Assembly (NCBI GenBank): GCA_900544685.1
Contig: UQWA01000014.1
Span: 1 to 64,000, forward strand
Direction of reading: 5' to 3'
Length of the DNA: 64,000 nucleotides
Source: an uncultured Lachnospiraceae bacterium
GTDB taxonomy: Bacteria > Bacillota > Clostridia > Lachnospirales > Lachnospiraceae
Shown: positions 51,367 through 60,059 of the stretch, piece after piece
How positions within the stretch are numbered: position 1 is the stretch's first letter
Layout: each line of letters begins with the position of its first letter
Made by a program: the position numbers and the translations under genes
Notes under the pieces: generated by a model
What the model was told of the DNA's origin: nothing
The model's database searches: none
The model's input: the letters and a program-made list of their open reading frames with translations, nothing else

Positions 51367-52908
51367 CTATTCTCCTGTTACAGTCAATACCACTACCGAT
51401 TTTGACGGCATATGTATTCTCACTGTATCACCATCCACCTCATAGTTCTGGAACAGTTCCGGTTTTACCATATCAGGATTTTCAAAAGTATTCATCTCAT
51501 TCATTTTTTCGGCTGTTAAAACCCGGCCATCATCAACACGGATTTTTCCAAAATCTGCAATGTGGCAGGTTACATCTGCGTTTTCGTTCGGGTCAATATT
51601 TACCAGTGTCATATGAATCTTTCCATTCTCATCTTTTGAAACAGTTGTATTTACTTTGTCCAGTTCCATTCCATCATAACAATATTTATCAGTGACCATT
51701 GCAGTATCCAGAAGCTGCGCATCATGGTGAACTGTATACATTTCAAACACATGATACGTTGGTGTCAGAATCATCTTTTCCCCTTCCGTCAGGATCATTG
51801 CCTGCAGCACATTTATTGTCTGTGCAATATTGGTCATCCTGATTCTGTCACTGTGGTTATTGAAAATATTCAGGCTGGATGCTGCCGAAACTGCATCCCT
51901 TATTGTATTTTGCTGATATAAGAATCCCGGATTTGTTCCCGGTTCACAGTCAAACCATGTTCCCCATTCATCTACAATCAGTGCAACCCTTTTTTCCGGA
52001 TCGTATTTATCCATAATTGCACTATGTTTCTTTACAATTGTATCTGTATGCAGGGTAGATTTCATAATGCCAAACCATGCATCTTCTTTGAAATCTGTTG
52101 CAGAGCCTCTGGAATTTTCCTCATTACGCAGATATCTTTCATTTCCATCCACATCATGTACCGTCACGACCTTATCACCAATACGTGTATAATAATGAAG
52201 CGCAATGGCATCCAAAAAAAGGCCGGAATGCTTCATCAGTTCCTCTGTCCAGTGATAATTTTCATTTCTTGGTCCGGCACCGATACGATACAGTTTGTTC
52301 TCTCCATAATCTCTTGCATACGTATTATACCTGTTTACTTCATCTGCATAGTACTCAGCCCGCATTCTTCCGCCGCAGCCCCAGTTTTCATTTCCGACAC
52401 CAAAATATTTCAGTTTCCATGGCTTTTCCCTTCCATTTTCTCTTCGCAGATCTGCCATTGGCGATTTACCATCAAAGGTCATGTATTCAATCCATTCTGA
52501 CATTTCCTGCACGGTGCCACTTCCTACATTGCCACAGATATATGGCTCACATCCAATCTTTTCACATAAATCAAAAAATTCATGTGTTCCAAAAGAATTA
52601 TCTTCTACCACACCTCCCCAGTGTGTATTTATCATACTTGGACGTTTTTCTTTTGGTCCAATACCATCCTTCCAGTGATATTCATCTGCAAAGCAGCCTC
52701 CAGGCCAGCGCAATACCGGTGTTTTTATTTTTTTCATTGCCTCTATAATATCCAGACGTAATCCATTTACATTTGGAATATCAGAGTTCTCCCCTACATA
52801 AAATCCATCATAAATGCATCTTCCTAAATGCTCTGAAAAATGTCCATATATATTTTTATCAATTTTACTTTTTACGGATTTTGCGTTTACAACGATCTGA
52901 TTAGCCAT
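51367..52908 (-). CDS. abfA: GH51 alpha-L-arabinofuranosidase
   Basis: Intracellular glycoside hydrolase family 51 enzyme releasing L-arabinofuranose from arabino- and arabinoxylo-oligosaccharides. 513 residues, the usual length. The acid/base is Glu174 in GVGNENWG and the nucleophile Glu314 in IVDEWGTWF; LRWPGGCFADEYHWKDGIGP is the family's substrate loop. No signal peptide. It follows the ABC permeases by 31 bp on the same strand. Confidence 0.95.
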   Translation of the reverse strand: MANQIVVNAKSVKSKIDKNIYGHFSEHLGRCIYDGFYVGENSDIPNVNGLRLDIIEAMKKIKTPVLRWPGGCFADEYHWKDGIGPKEKRPSMINTHWGGVVEDNSFGTHEFFDLCEKIGCEPYICGNVGSGTVQEMSEWIEYMTFDGKSPMADLRRENGREKPWKLKYFGVGNENWGCGGRMRAEYYADEVNRYNTYARDYGENKLYRIGAGPRNENYHWTEELMKHSGLFLDAIALHYYTRIGDKVVTVHDVDGNERYLRNEENSRGSATDFKEDAWFGIMKSTLHTDTIVKKHSAIMDKYDPEKRVALIVDEWGTWFDCEPGTNPGFLYQQNTIRDAVSAASSLNIFNNHSDRIRMTNIAQTINVLQAMILTEGEKMILTPTYHVFEMYTVHHDAQLLDTAMVTDKYCYDGMELDKVNTTVSKDENGKIHMTLVNIDPNENADVTCHIADFGKIRVDDGRVLTAEKMNEMNTFENPDMVKPELFQNYEVDGDTVRIHMPSKSVVVLTVTGE

Positions 52909-52939
52909 AGTCTTTTTCCTTTCTTCTGTAATATTCCCG

Positions 52940-53779
52940 CTATCCTTTTACGCCTCCGCTTGTCAGCCCGGCTATAAAGAACTGCTGGTTACATAAAAAC
53001 AAAATTAATATTGGAAGGATTGCAATTACTGATCCTGTAAGCATAATCGTATAATTTGCCGTATACGGATTGATCAATGAAGCAATTCCAACTGTTAAAG
53101 TAAAATGGTCATTACTTCTCATAACAATCAATGGCCACATAAAGCTGTTCCACTCATACATAGAAAGCAGTATACACATTGCTCCAAATGCTGGTTTCAT
53201 CAGCGGTACCACTATCTTGGTAAACAGCCCAAGTTCTGTACAGCCGTCCAGACGTCCTGCCTCCTGAAAATCCTTTGGAAGGTTGGATACATATTGTCTG
53301 AAAAAGAAAATTGCCGTACAATTCACAATGAAAGGAAGTACCACACCTGCATAAGAATCGATAATTCCCATGTTTGTGATCAGTTTATATAAAGGCAATA
53401 CAATAATTTCCAGTGGAATCATCATAACTATAAGCACTAATACAAATACAAAATTCTTTCCTTTAAAATCATATCCGCCGATTCCATATCCTACCAGTGA
53501 TGACAGCACAAGTCCGCCGACAGTATAAATTACTGTTAAAATAAAGCTGTTAAAGAACCATTTAAAATACATTCCACCTTTGTAGGTAATCAGTTCCAGA
53601 TAATTCTGCAGTCTGAGAGAATCCGGCGTTATTGCAAGTGACATTCCTTTCGTGAATAATTCATTTTGGTCTTTAATAGAACCGATAAATAAGAAAACAA
53701 GTGGGAACAGTTCGTACATTGCCACAAGTACAAAGAAAAGAAAAATTACTACCTGCACGATTCTTCTTTTTTTCTTCAT
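52940..53779 (-). CDS. Sugar ABC transporter permease (AraQ/MalG type)
   Basis: 279-residue permease with six helices. The EAA loop appears as EAGRLDGCTELGLFTKIVVP. It starts 2 bp after its partner permease ends. No ATPase gene is present in the cluster, so a shared one is required, as for the first importer in the window. Ligand: probably arabino-oligosaccharide. Confidence 0.92.
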   Translation of the reverse strand: MKKKRRIVQVVIFLFFVLVAMYELFPLVFLFIGSIKDQNELFTKGMSLAITPDSLRLQNYLELITYKGGMYFKWFFNSFILTVIYTVGGLVLSSLVGYGIGGYDFKGKNFVFVLVLIVMMIPLEIIVLPLYKLITNMGIIDSYAGVVLPFIVNCTAIFFFRQYVSNLPKDFQEAGRLDGCTELGLFTKIVVPLMKPAFGAMCILLSMYEWNSFMWPLIVMRSNDHFTLTVGIASLINPYTANYTIMLTGSVIAILPILILFLCNQQFFIAGLTSGGVKG

Positions 53780-53781
53780 CT

Positions 53782-54696
53782 CTATCTGTCCTCCTTCTCA
53801 AACATTCCGAATCCTTTCAACTGAATCAGATTGATCACAAGAATGATTAACAGCAGTACCATACCTATTGCAGAGCCAAGTCCCATATCATTTTTCTGGA
53901 ATGCCTGGTTGTAAATATACCGGACAATTGTAAGACCATTATCTCCCGGATTCGTCTCATTCCAGTAAACATACCCTTCTGTAAACATACGGTATCCGTT
54001 TATAATTGTTAAGGTCAGTACATAAATGATAATAGGTTTTACCTGTGGAATGGTAATATGAATAAACTGCTGAAATTTGCTTGCTCCATCCACATCGGCA
54101 GATTCATATAATTCTGCCGATATACTCTGGAGTGCTGACAGACAGTAGATCATATTGATTCCCATTTCTCTCCAGCTTGCCAGAACTACCATAATAAAAA
54201 TTCCAGATACATAACCCATCTTCCAGGTAACCGGGGTTCCTCCCAGTTTTACGATAATTGAATTGACAAAACCAATCTCGGTATCTCCAAATATTAACCG
54301 AAATGCAATACCTGCTGAAATCGTAGATACAAGTGCAGGAATAAATATAACTGAACGAAATAAATTCTTTAATTTCAATAATCGTGAATTTAAGAAAACC
54401 GCCAATGTAATTGGCATGATCAGCATAATTACCACCATACAGCACGTATAAATCGTACTTGTTTTTAAAGCATTAAAAAAGTGCTGATTATTTAAACGGG
54501 CGTAATTCTTGAGTCCTATAAAATGGCTTATTTTGAAACTGACAACCTTTTCAAAGCTCATTGTAAATGTGTCAATTATCGGGTACGCAAAAAATAAAAG
54601 AAACGCTATTATAAATGGCAGTACAAACAAATATGGGGCAATTTTTTTATTATATGCAAACCTGTCATAAAAACTTTTCTTTTTCTCCGTTTTCAT
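53782..54696 (-). CDS. Sugar ABC transporter permease (AraP/MalF type)
   Basis: 304-residue permease with six helices and an EAA loop (ESADVDGASKFQQFIHITIP). GGGGGAG lies before the ATG at 54696; the frame extends 11 codons further through this site. Forms a heterodimer with the next gene product. Confidence 0.92.
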   Translation of the reverse strand: MKTEKKKSFYDRFAYNKKIAPYLFVLPFIIAFLLFFAYPIIDTFTMSFEKVVSFKISHFIGLKNYARLNNQHFFNALKTSTIYTCCMVVIMLIMPITLAVFLNSRLLKLKNLFRSVIFIPALVSTISAGIAFRLIFGDTEIGFVNSIIVKLGGTPVTWKMGYVSGIFIMVVLASWREMGINMIYCLSALQSISAELYESADVDGASKFQQFIHITIPQVKPIIIYVLTLTIINGYRMFTEGYVYWNETNPGDNGLTIVRYIYNQAFQKNDMGLGSAIGMVLLLIILVINLIQLKGFGMFEKEDR

Positions 54697-54732
54697 GTAA
54701 TTTCTCCCCCTCTCCATTCTTTTTATCAAGTA

Positions 54733-54761
54733 AGGGCATGGAACCTAACGGCCCATGCCCT
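54733..54761 (-). other. Hairpin between binding-protein and permease genes
   Basis: AGGGCATGG and CCATGCCCT form a 9-bp GC-rich stem with a loop of about ten bases and no U-tract. It is placed like the hairpins after the other two importer binding-protein genes. Confidence 0.55.
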
Positions 54762-54803
54762 CGATTTCATTTCAGATCATATCTTCACAAGTAATCCTGT
54801 ATT

Positions 54804-56087
54804 TTAAAACTGCTTATCACGAAGCTCCTGTGCGGCTTCTTTTAAAGTCTCCTCTGCGTCCATGCCGCCGAGGAATGCATTATACATTGCTGTGTTAATA
54901 ACCACATCCTGTGCATCTGCTGAAAGCTCTTTATTGTTTGGTGAAAGGACTTCTCCTCCGTTTTCAACATACTCTGAAAGGAGAGTAAACGGAGATTCAT
55001 TGTAGAAATACTCACTTGGTGCAGTCAGTGCTTCATCTGTCCATGTGTCTACACGTACCGGGTCAAACATAAGGGACGTCCAGATATTTACATTGGCTTC
55101 ATATGTCAGCTTGGAAAGTGTAAGAAGCTCTTTTGCAATATCAACATTTTCACACTGATTTGTAATTGCTGTACCGGTACCTCCGATACCAACTACGGAT
55201 GCATCTCCTTCTTCCATAACAGGCATCAGACGAACTGCAATTTTTCCTTTTAAGTCTGGCATGTAGTTGATAAAACGTGACATGTACCATGATGGCATGG
55301 ATAATGACGCATATGCACCGGAGTTCATTGCTGTCCAGAATTCCTCTACTGCCGTATGTCCACCTGCTGCTGCCACAGCTACACCTGAATTGTACTTATC
55401 AAGCATATAATCTAAGGTATCAATATTAATATCACTATCCAGAGTAACATCACCATTTTCGTCCAGGTAATCACCGCCGCGTGATACTATCATTGGCCAG
55501 AACGGTCTCTGATTGGATACTTCGTAAGAAGTCATCGGAATTCCAGTTTTCTCTAAAACATCTTCTCCTATCGTGTAATACTCATCCCACGTCTTAATAT
55601 TATTTACATCATCAATGGTATATCCCGCCTGCTCCATGATATCCATATTGTAATACGTAAACATTGCTCCTACATGTGTCGGAAGTCCATAATAGTGATC
55701 ATTAAATTTATAGATCTCAAATCTGGACGCGATGCAGTCATCTATTACATCTGAAACAATGTCATCCAGTTCCACAAGCTGACAGTCCTCTCCACAGAAA
55801 TTTGCAAAATAGTTGATATTTATATCTGCAATATCTGGTGCACCTGTACCGGACTGCAGTGCAATCAACAGTTTTTCTGCCATCTCAGCATTTGCATAGA
55901 CTTCAACATTTACGTCTACCGGTGCATCTGGATGTGCTTCATTGTATGCCTTTTCTCCAAATTCAAACATGGAGCTATGAAGCTCATTCGATACCCATAC
56001 GGTAATTTCAGTAGGGTCTGCTGCCAATGCTGTCATACTGCCTGCTGCAACTAATGCTGCGGTTGAGATCAATAACGCTGCTTTCTT
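54804..56087 (-). CDS. Extracellular arabinoside-binding protein
   Basis: Family 1 solute-binding protein, 427 residues. Signal peptide MKKAALLISTAALVAAGSMT then ALAADPT, with a signal peptidase I AxA site and no lipobox Cys. Mature features: GAPDIADININYF and GGTGTAITNQCENVDIAKEL. AAAGGAGG lies before the ATG; the frame extends 11 codons upstream across it. First gene of the importer-GH51 operon. Confidence 0.9.
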   Translation of the reverse strand, partial: KKAALLISTAALVAAGSMTALAADPTEITVWVSNELHSSMFEFGEKAYNEAHPDAPVDVNVEVYANAEMAEKLLIALQSGTGAPDIADININYFANFCGEDCQLVELDDIVSDVIDDCIASRFEIYKFNDHYYGLPTHVGAMFTYYNMDIMEQAGYTIDDVNNIKTWDEYYTIGEDVLEKTGIPMTSYEVSNQRPFWPMIVSRGGDYLDENGDVTLDSDINIDTLDYMLDKYNSGVAVAAAGGHTAVEEFWTAMNSGAYASLSMPSWYMSRFINYMPDLKGKIAVRLMPVMEEGDASVVGIGGTGTAITNQCENVDIAKELLTLSKLTYEANVNIWTSLMFDPVRVDTWTDEALTAPSEYFYNESPFTLLSEYVENGGEVLSPNNKELSADAQDVVINTAMYNAFLGGMDAEETLKEAAQELRDKQF

Positions 56088-56120
56088 CATGTAAATATCC
56101 TCCTTTTGCTTTTTCAGCAC

Positions 56121-56398
56121 ATTTTATTTAAAAACTTTGCAAGTTTTTACTCTTATACATTGTTGTAAATTATTTTATATTTTTTTAAATGTTTTATATC
56201 TGTATACTATCACCGTCATGTATTATTGTCAATTTCACAAATTAAACAATATATTTTTTTAATTTTTGTATATTTTGCACTACCGTTCTATCTTGTGTTT
56301 TTGTTGATTTTCTAAAAATGATATTATATAATCATTTTATATTTTAAATATTTTAAATATTTAAAATAAACTTAAAATAGTTTTAAGGGAGGAACAAA
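56121..56398. promoter_or_regulatory. AT-rich divergent control region with repeated 13-mer
   Basis: A very AT-rich stretch between the importer operon and the regulator gene. ATTTTATATTTTT occurs at 56172-56184 and, with one change, at 56334-56346; the latter runs into TTTTAAATATTTAAAATAAA, which is rich in inverted symmetry. These are candidate binding sites of the adjacent winged-helix regulator. Confidence 0.55.
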
Positions 56399-57313
56399 AT
56401 GATTCATGTAGTAAACATGCATGAAGGAATTGCTATTCATAAAGCACTTGCATCGGAAATACGTGTAGCTATTTTAGATCTGATGCTGGAAAATGAATCC
56501 ATTAATTTAAATGATATTGCTCAAAAGCTTAATATGACAAATGGAGCCATTACACAGCATATCAAAAAACTGGAAGATGCCGGTTTGATCACTCTGACCC
56601 GTCCAACTGACGGACGTAACAATAATAAAATTTACAAAGTATCCTATGATCGTATTTTAACGGAACTGCGCAGTGAAAAAACAGCGCCTAACGTATACCA
56701 GTCCGAAATACGTCCCGGTCTGTATACCGATTTTCAGGTTTTTCCTACCTGCGGAATCGCAACTGCTGAATCTGTCATAGGAGATTATGATGATCCTCGC
56801 TATTTTTCAGATCCAAATCATGTATCTGCAGAAATGGTCTGGTTTGCTAAAGGATATATAGAATATCTTCTTCCTTCAATCCTTCCTAAAAATCAGCAAA
56901 TTGACCAGATCAGTATTTCTGCTGAACTTTCCTCTGAGGCTCCCGGATCCAATGACTATTATCCATCTGATATTTACTTTTCTATCAATGGAACAAATCT
57001 CGGATTCTGGACAAGTCCCGGAGATTTTGGTAATATTCGTGGACGTTACACACCTGACTGGTGGAGCACTACTTCCAATCAATATGGTATACTAAAAACA
57101 CTTGTTGTAAATCACGATGGTACCTTTATTGATTCCATCCCTATTTCCAAAATTACCATTGACGAACTGCAGCTGACTTCGGAATCTCCGATTCGCCTCC
57201 GGCTTTCTGTTCCTGAAACAGCAGCTCATCTTGGAGGACTGACTATTTATGGTCGTAATTTTGGAAATTACGACCAGGATATTAAAGTTATGATTTCTTA
57301 CAGTCCATTATAA
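56399..57313 (+). CDS. Winged-helix regulator with beta-rich sensor domain
   Basis: 304 residues. The first 85 form an ArsR/MarR-like winged helix (LASEIRVAILDLMLENESIN, LNDIAQKLNMTNGAITQHIK, then LITLTRPTDGRNNNKIYKVS). The remaining 200 are beta-rich (DQISISAELSSEAPG, YYPSDIYFSINGTNLGFW, GLTIYGRNFGNY) and look like a jelly-roll, carbohydrate-binding-module-like fold, presumably binding the arabinoside. This differs from classical AraC- or GntR/LacI-type arabinose regulators. GGGAGG lies before the ATG. The gene is divergent from the importer operon and followed by a GH51 gene. Confidence 0.8.
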   Translation: MIHVVNMHEGIAIHKALASEIRVAILDLMLENESINLNDIAQKLNMTNGAITQHIKKLEDAGLITLTRPTDGRNNNKIYKVSYDRILTELRSEKTAPNVYQSEIRPGLYTDFQVFPTCGIATAESVIGDYDDPRYFSDPNHVSAEMVWFAKGYIEYLLPSILPKNQQIDQISISAELSSEAPGSNDYYPSDIYFSINGTNLGFWTSPGDFGNIRGRYTPDWWSTTSNQYGILKTLVVNHDGTFIDSIPISKITIDELQLTSESPIRLRLSVPETAAHLGGLTIYGRNFGNYDQDIKVMISYSPL

Positions 57314-57328
57314 AAGTTCTATATATTA

Positions 57329-57358
57329 AAAAACCGGGTAATAAATTACCCGGTTTTT
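57329..57358 (+). terminator. Terminator after the regulator gene
   Basis: AAAAACCGGGTAA and TTACCCGGTTTTT form a perfect 13-bp stem whose right end is the U-tract. Confidence 0.88.
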
Positions 57359-57362
57359 AATT

Positions 57363-57394
57363 ATTTTATATTTTTATATATATTTTATATTTTT
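57363..57394. promoter_or_regulatory. Tandem AT-rich operator-like repeats before GH51
   Basis: ATTTTATATTTTT occurs at 57363-57375 and again at 57382-57394, as two nearly identical 19-bp direct repeats in front of the second GH51 gene. Confidence 0.55.
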
Positions 57395-57473
57395 ATATAA
57401 ATTATATTGTATTATATAATTCTTTGTATTATACTCAAGGCATATCATATTCTTTTATCAAGGAGGTTTTGCC

Positions 57474-59963
57474 ATGAGCACTATTACAGTAAAGACCAAT
57501 GATGTTCGTTTTCCTGTTGCCAATGATCTGTATGGTCTTTTTTTCGAAGACATCAACCGTTCCGGTGATGGTGGCCTTTATCCTGAAATGCTTCGAAATC
57601 GTACTTTTGAAGATTCCATTTTACCAGACCAGTGTACCTTTCTTAATAATGGTCTTGACTTCAAAACACCAAGTGGATGGCAAGATCAGTTCAACAACGG
57701 CGAAGGATTACGCCGATGGATAGAGGCTCTTCCACCAACCCATATTCCGGCATGGTACTCTGAAAATGCTGACATGTGCCTGGATTATGTCCATACATTA
57801 AATGAAAAACGCAAAGCAGCATTATGCGTTAATTTCCATAAATCCAGTTTTATTTATAATATTGGGTACCATGGTGTTGCAGTCTCAGAACATGCCGCCT
57901 ATCATGGTTATTTATTTATTCAGGCTGACGTACCATGTTCTCTTACATTACGTTTTACCTCTTTCGATTTTTTCAAAACATATGGTTCTTGTAAAATATT
58001 AGTAAATGACACAGATTATCAGAAATATAATTTTCAACTGACTTCTGATTCAAATGATCCAAATGCTGTTTTTGTAATATCTTCAAATTCTGAAGTAACT
58101 GTACGTTTTGGATATTCTTCATTAATGCCGGATGATACATTTTTAGGACATGGTCTGCGAAAAGATCTTGTTAACATGTTAAAAGATACTTCATCTCGTT
58201 TCCTTCGTTTTCCTGGTGGATGTATTGTCGAGGGTTTTACCAAAGAGACTTCCATGCATTTTTACAATACGATAGGTCCTGAATGGGAACGCCCTTCTCA
58301 CAACTTAATGTGGCATTACAGAACATCTAATGGTCTTGGATACCATGAATATCTTCAGTTGTGTGAAGATCTGAATTTAGAACCTTTATATGTTATTAAC
58401 TGTGGTATTACCTGTCAGGGAAGAAAAGGTGTACTATTTGAGGGGGATGAATTAAATCAATGGCTTCAAGAAGCTATAGATGCCATTGAGTACGCAACTG
58501 CTCATGCGGACACTTACTGGGGTTCTAAACGTGCTGTTGCCGGACATCCGGCACCTTTTTCCATGCCTTATGTCGAAATAGGAAATGAAAATCTGGGACC
58601 TGAATATATTTCTCGATATAATTTTTTTTATCAGGAATTAAAGTCTAAGTTTCCTGACATTAAATTTATAGCAAACATTCACGTAGAAAAAGAAGGACTT
58701 ACTACAGATATTGTGGATGAACATTATTATAATACTCCAGAATACTTTGCAAGACAGATGCACCTGTTTGATGACTATGACCGTAATGGGCCTGAAATTT
58801 TTGTTGGCGAATACGCGGTAACGAATGGAAATGATGTCGGAAATCTTCGCTCAGCCATTGCTGAGACCATGTTTCTCATAGGAATTGAAAATAACCAGGA
58901 TATTGTAAAGTTAACCGCTTATGCACCTTTATTTAATCATATTTCTTATACTAGCTGGACCCCGGATTTGATTGCTTTTGATAATCATCGTGCTTACGGT
59001 ATTCCATTTTACTATGCGCTTTCTATGCTCGCTGCCAACCGTGGGAAGCAGGTTGTTTCCGTTCATGTAGATTCTCCTTCTGATTATGAAGATTTGATCG
59101 GTTTGCCTGGTATTCTTGCATCTGGAAAAGGAGTAAAAATACGAAATATGACATGCAATGGTGTATCGGTTTTCCCTTCTCATAACATTGTTTCTGATTT
59201 GCAAGTAGAGAGTAATACATACAATACATGGGAAGACGATAACTCCGAATTATTAAAATCCCCGGGGCTTTCCGTTGAGGAAGTTCTCAAAGATATCAAA
59301 ACTTACGTTACTTTCGGAGAAACTGAATACCGTGATACTATACTAGAAGCGGAAATGTACCTTTCTGATCCATCTGTAAAGGCCTCTGTTGCTTTCTGGA
59401 TTCATAACAATACCATGCTCCATAATCAGGATGAAACGCATTGTGATGATTCCAAACTATGGACTCCTGTTTATACCAACCGCTATGTATGGACTCTGGA
59501 TAATCACACCGGTTATATTGATGCCATTACCCGCAGTCGTTATTCCTGGAGAAGTGAAGCTCAAAGTCTGCCCGATCTGGAATATGGAAAATGGATGAAA
59601 ATACGTGTGGAAGCGCACAATAATCTTATCCGCTGCTATATCAATAATAAACTTGTGCAGGAACAGCCAAATATCAGTTTTCCTGTAATTGCATCCACTG
59701 CTTCTGTTGAAGATCATACTCTTATTTTAAAAATTGCCAATATTGACCTGAGTGAACAACCTGTTTCCATTCACCTTGATTGCGATGTAGACGCATCCTA
59801 CGAAGCCCTTGTTCTGACACATGAAGACCCTAAAGCTGAAAATTCCTTTGATTCTCCGGAAAATGTTTCACCGGTTACGGTTCATTATCAGAATGCATCC
59901 TCGGATTTTACCTACAATGCTCCACCTTGCAGTTTCAGTATTTTAAAACTGACCATCTCATAA
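57474..59963 (+). CDS. Large GH51 alpha-L-arabinofuranosidase
   Basis: 829-residue GH51 enzyme. The N-terminus LYGLFFEDINRSGDGGLYPE is that of the long GH51 subgroup. A beta-rich domain around residues 100-215 precedes the barrel. Acid/base Glu372 lies in EIGNENLG and nucleophile Glu446 in FVGEYAV. A second jelly-roll-like segment lies near residues 630-740 (EAEMYLSDPSVKASVAFWIH, WMKIRVEAHNNLIRCYIN), resembling LamG/CBM-type folds. No signal peptide, so intracellular. AAGGAGG lies before the ATG. It is separately transcribed between two terminators. Confidence 0.92.
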   Translation: MSTITVKTNDVRFPVANDLYGLFFEDINRSGDGGLYPEMLRNRTFEDSILPDQCTFLNNGLDFKTPSGWQDQFNNGEGLRRWIEALPPTHIPAWYSENADMCLDYVHTLNEKRKAALCVNFHKSSFIYNIGYHGVAVSEHAAYHGYLFIQADVPCSLTLRFTSFDFFKTYGSCKILVNDTDYQKYNFQLTSDSNDPNAVFVISSNSEVTVRFGYSSLMPDDTFLGHGLRKDLVNMLKDTSSRFLRFPGGCIVEGFTKETSMHFYNTIGPEWERPSHNLMWHYRTSNGLGYHEYLQLCEDLNLEPLYVINCGITCQGRKGVLFEGDELNQWLQEAIDAIEYATAHADTYWGSKRAVAGHPAPFSMPYVEIGNENLGPEYISRYNFFYQELKSKFPDIKFIANIHVEKEGLTTDIVDEHYYNTPEYFARQMHLFDDYDRNGPEIFVGEYAVTNGNDVGNLRSAIAETMFLIGIENNQDIVKLTAYAPLFNHISYTSWTPDLIAFDNHRAYGIPFYYALSMLAANRGKQVVSVHVDSPSDYEDLIGLPGILASGKGVKIRNMTCNGVSVFPSHNIVSDLQVESNTYNTWEDDNSELLKSPGLSVEEVLKDIKTYVTFGETEYRDTILEAEMYLSDPSVKASVAFWIHNNTMLHNQDETHCDDSKLWTPVYTNRYVWTLDNHTGYIDAITRSRYSWRSEAQSLPDLEYGKWMKIRVEAHNNLIRCYINNKLVQEQPNISFPVIASTASVEDHTLILKIANIDLSEQPVSIHLDCDVDASYEALVLTHEDPKAENSFDSPENVSPVTVHYQNASSDFTYNAPPCSFSILKLTIS

Positions 59964-59983
59964 TCTGCATTTTCACACAGCGA

Positions 59984-60009
59984 AAAAGCACCTTGGACGA
60001 GGTGCTTTT
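59984..60009 (+). terminator. Terminator after the large GH51 gene
   Basis: AAAAGCACCT and AGGTGCTTTT form a perfect 10-bp stem with a TGGACG loop. It lies between convergent GH51 and glnN genes and could serve both strands. Confidence 0.8.
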
Positions 60010-60059
60010 CCTGATTTAAGGATATATGAACATTGTGTTACAATGAAGTAACCTTATCA

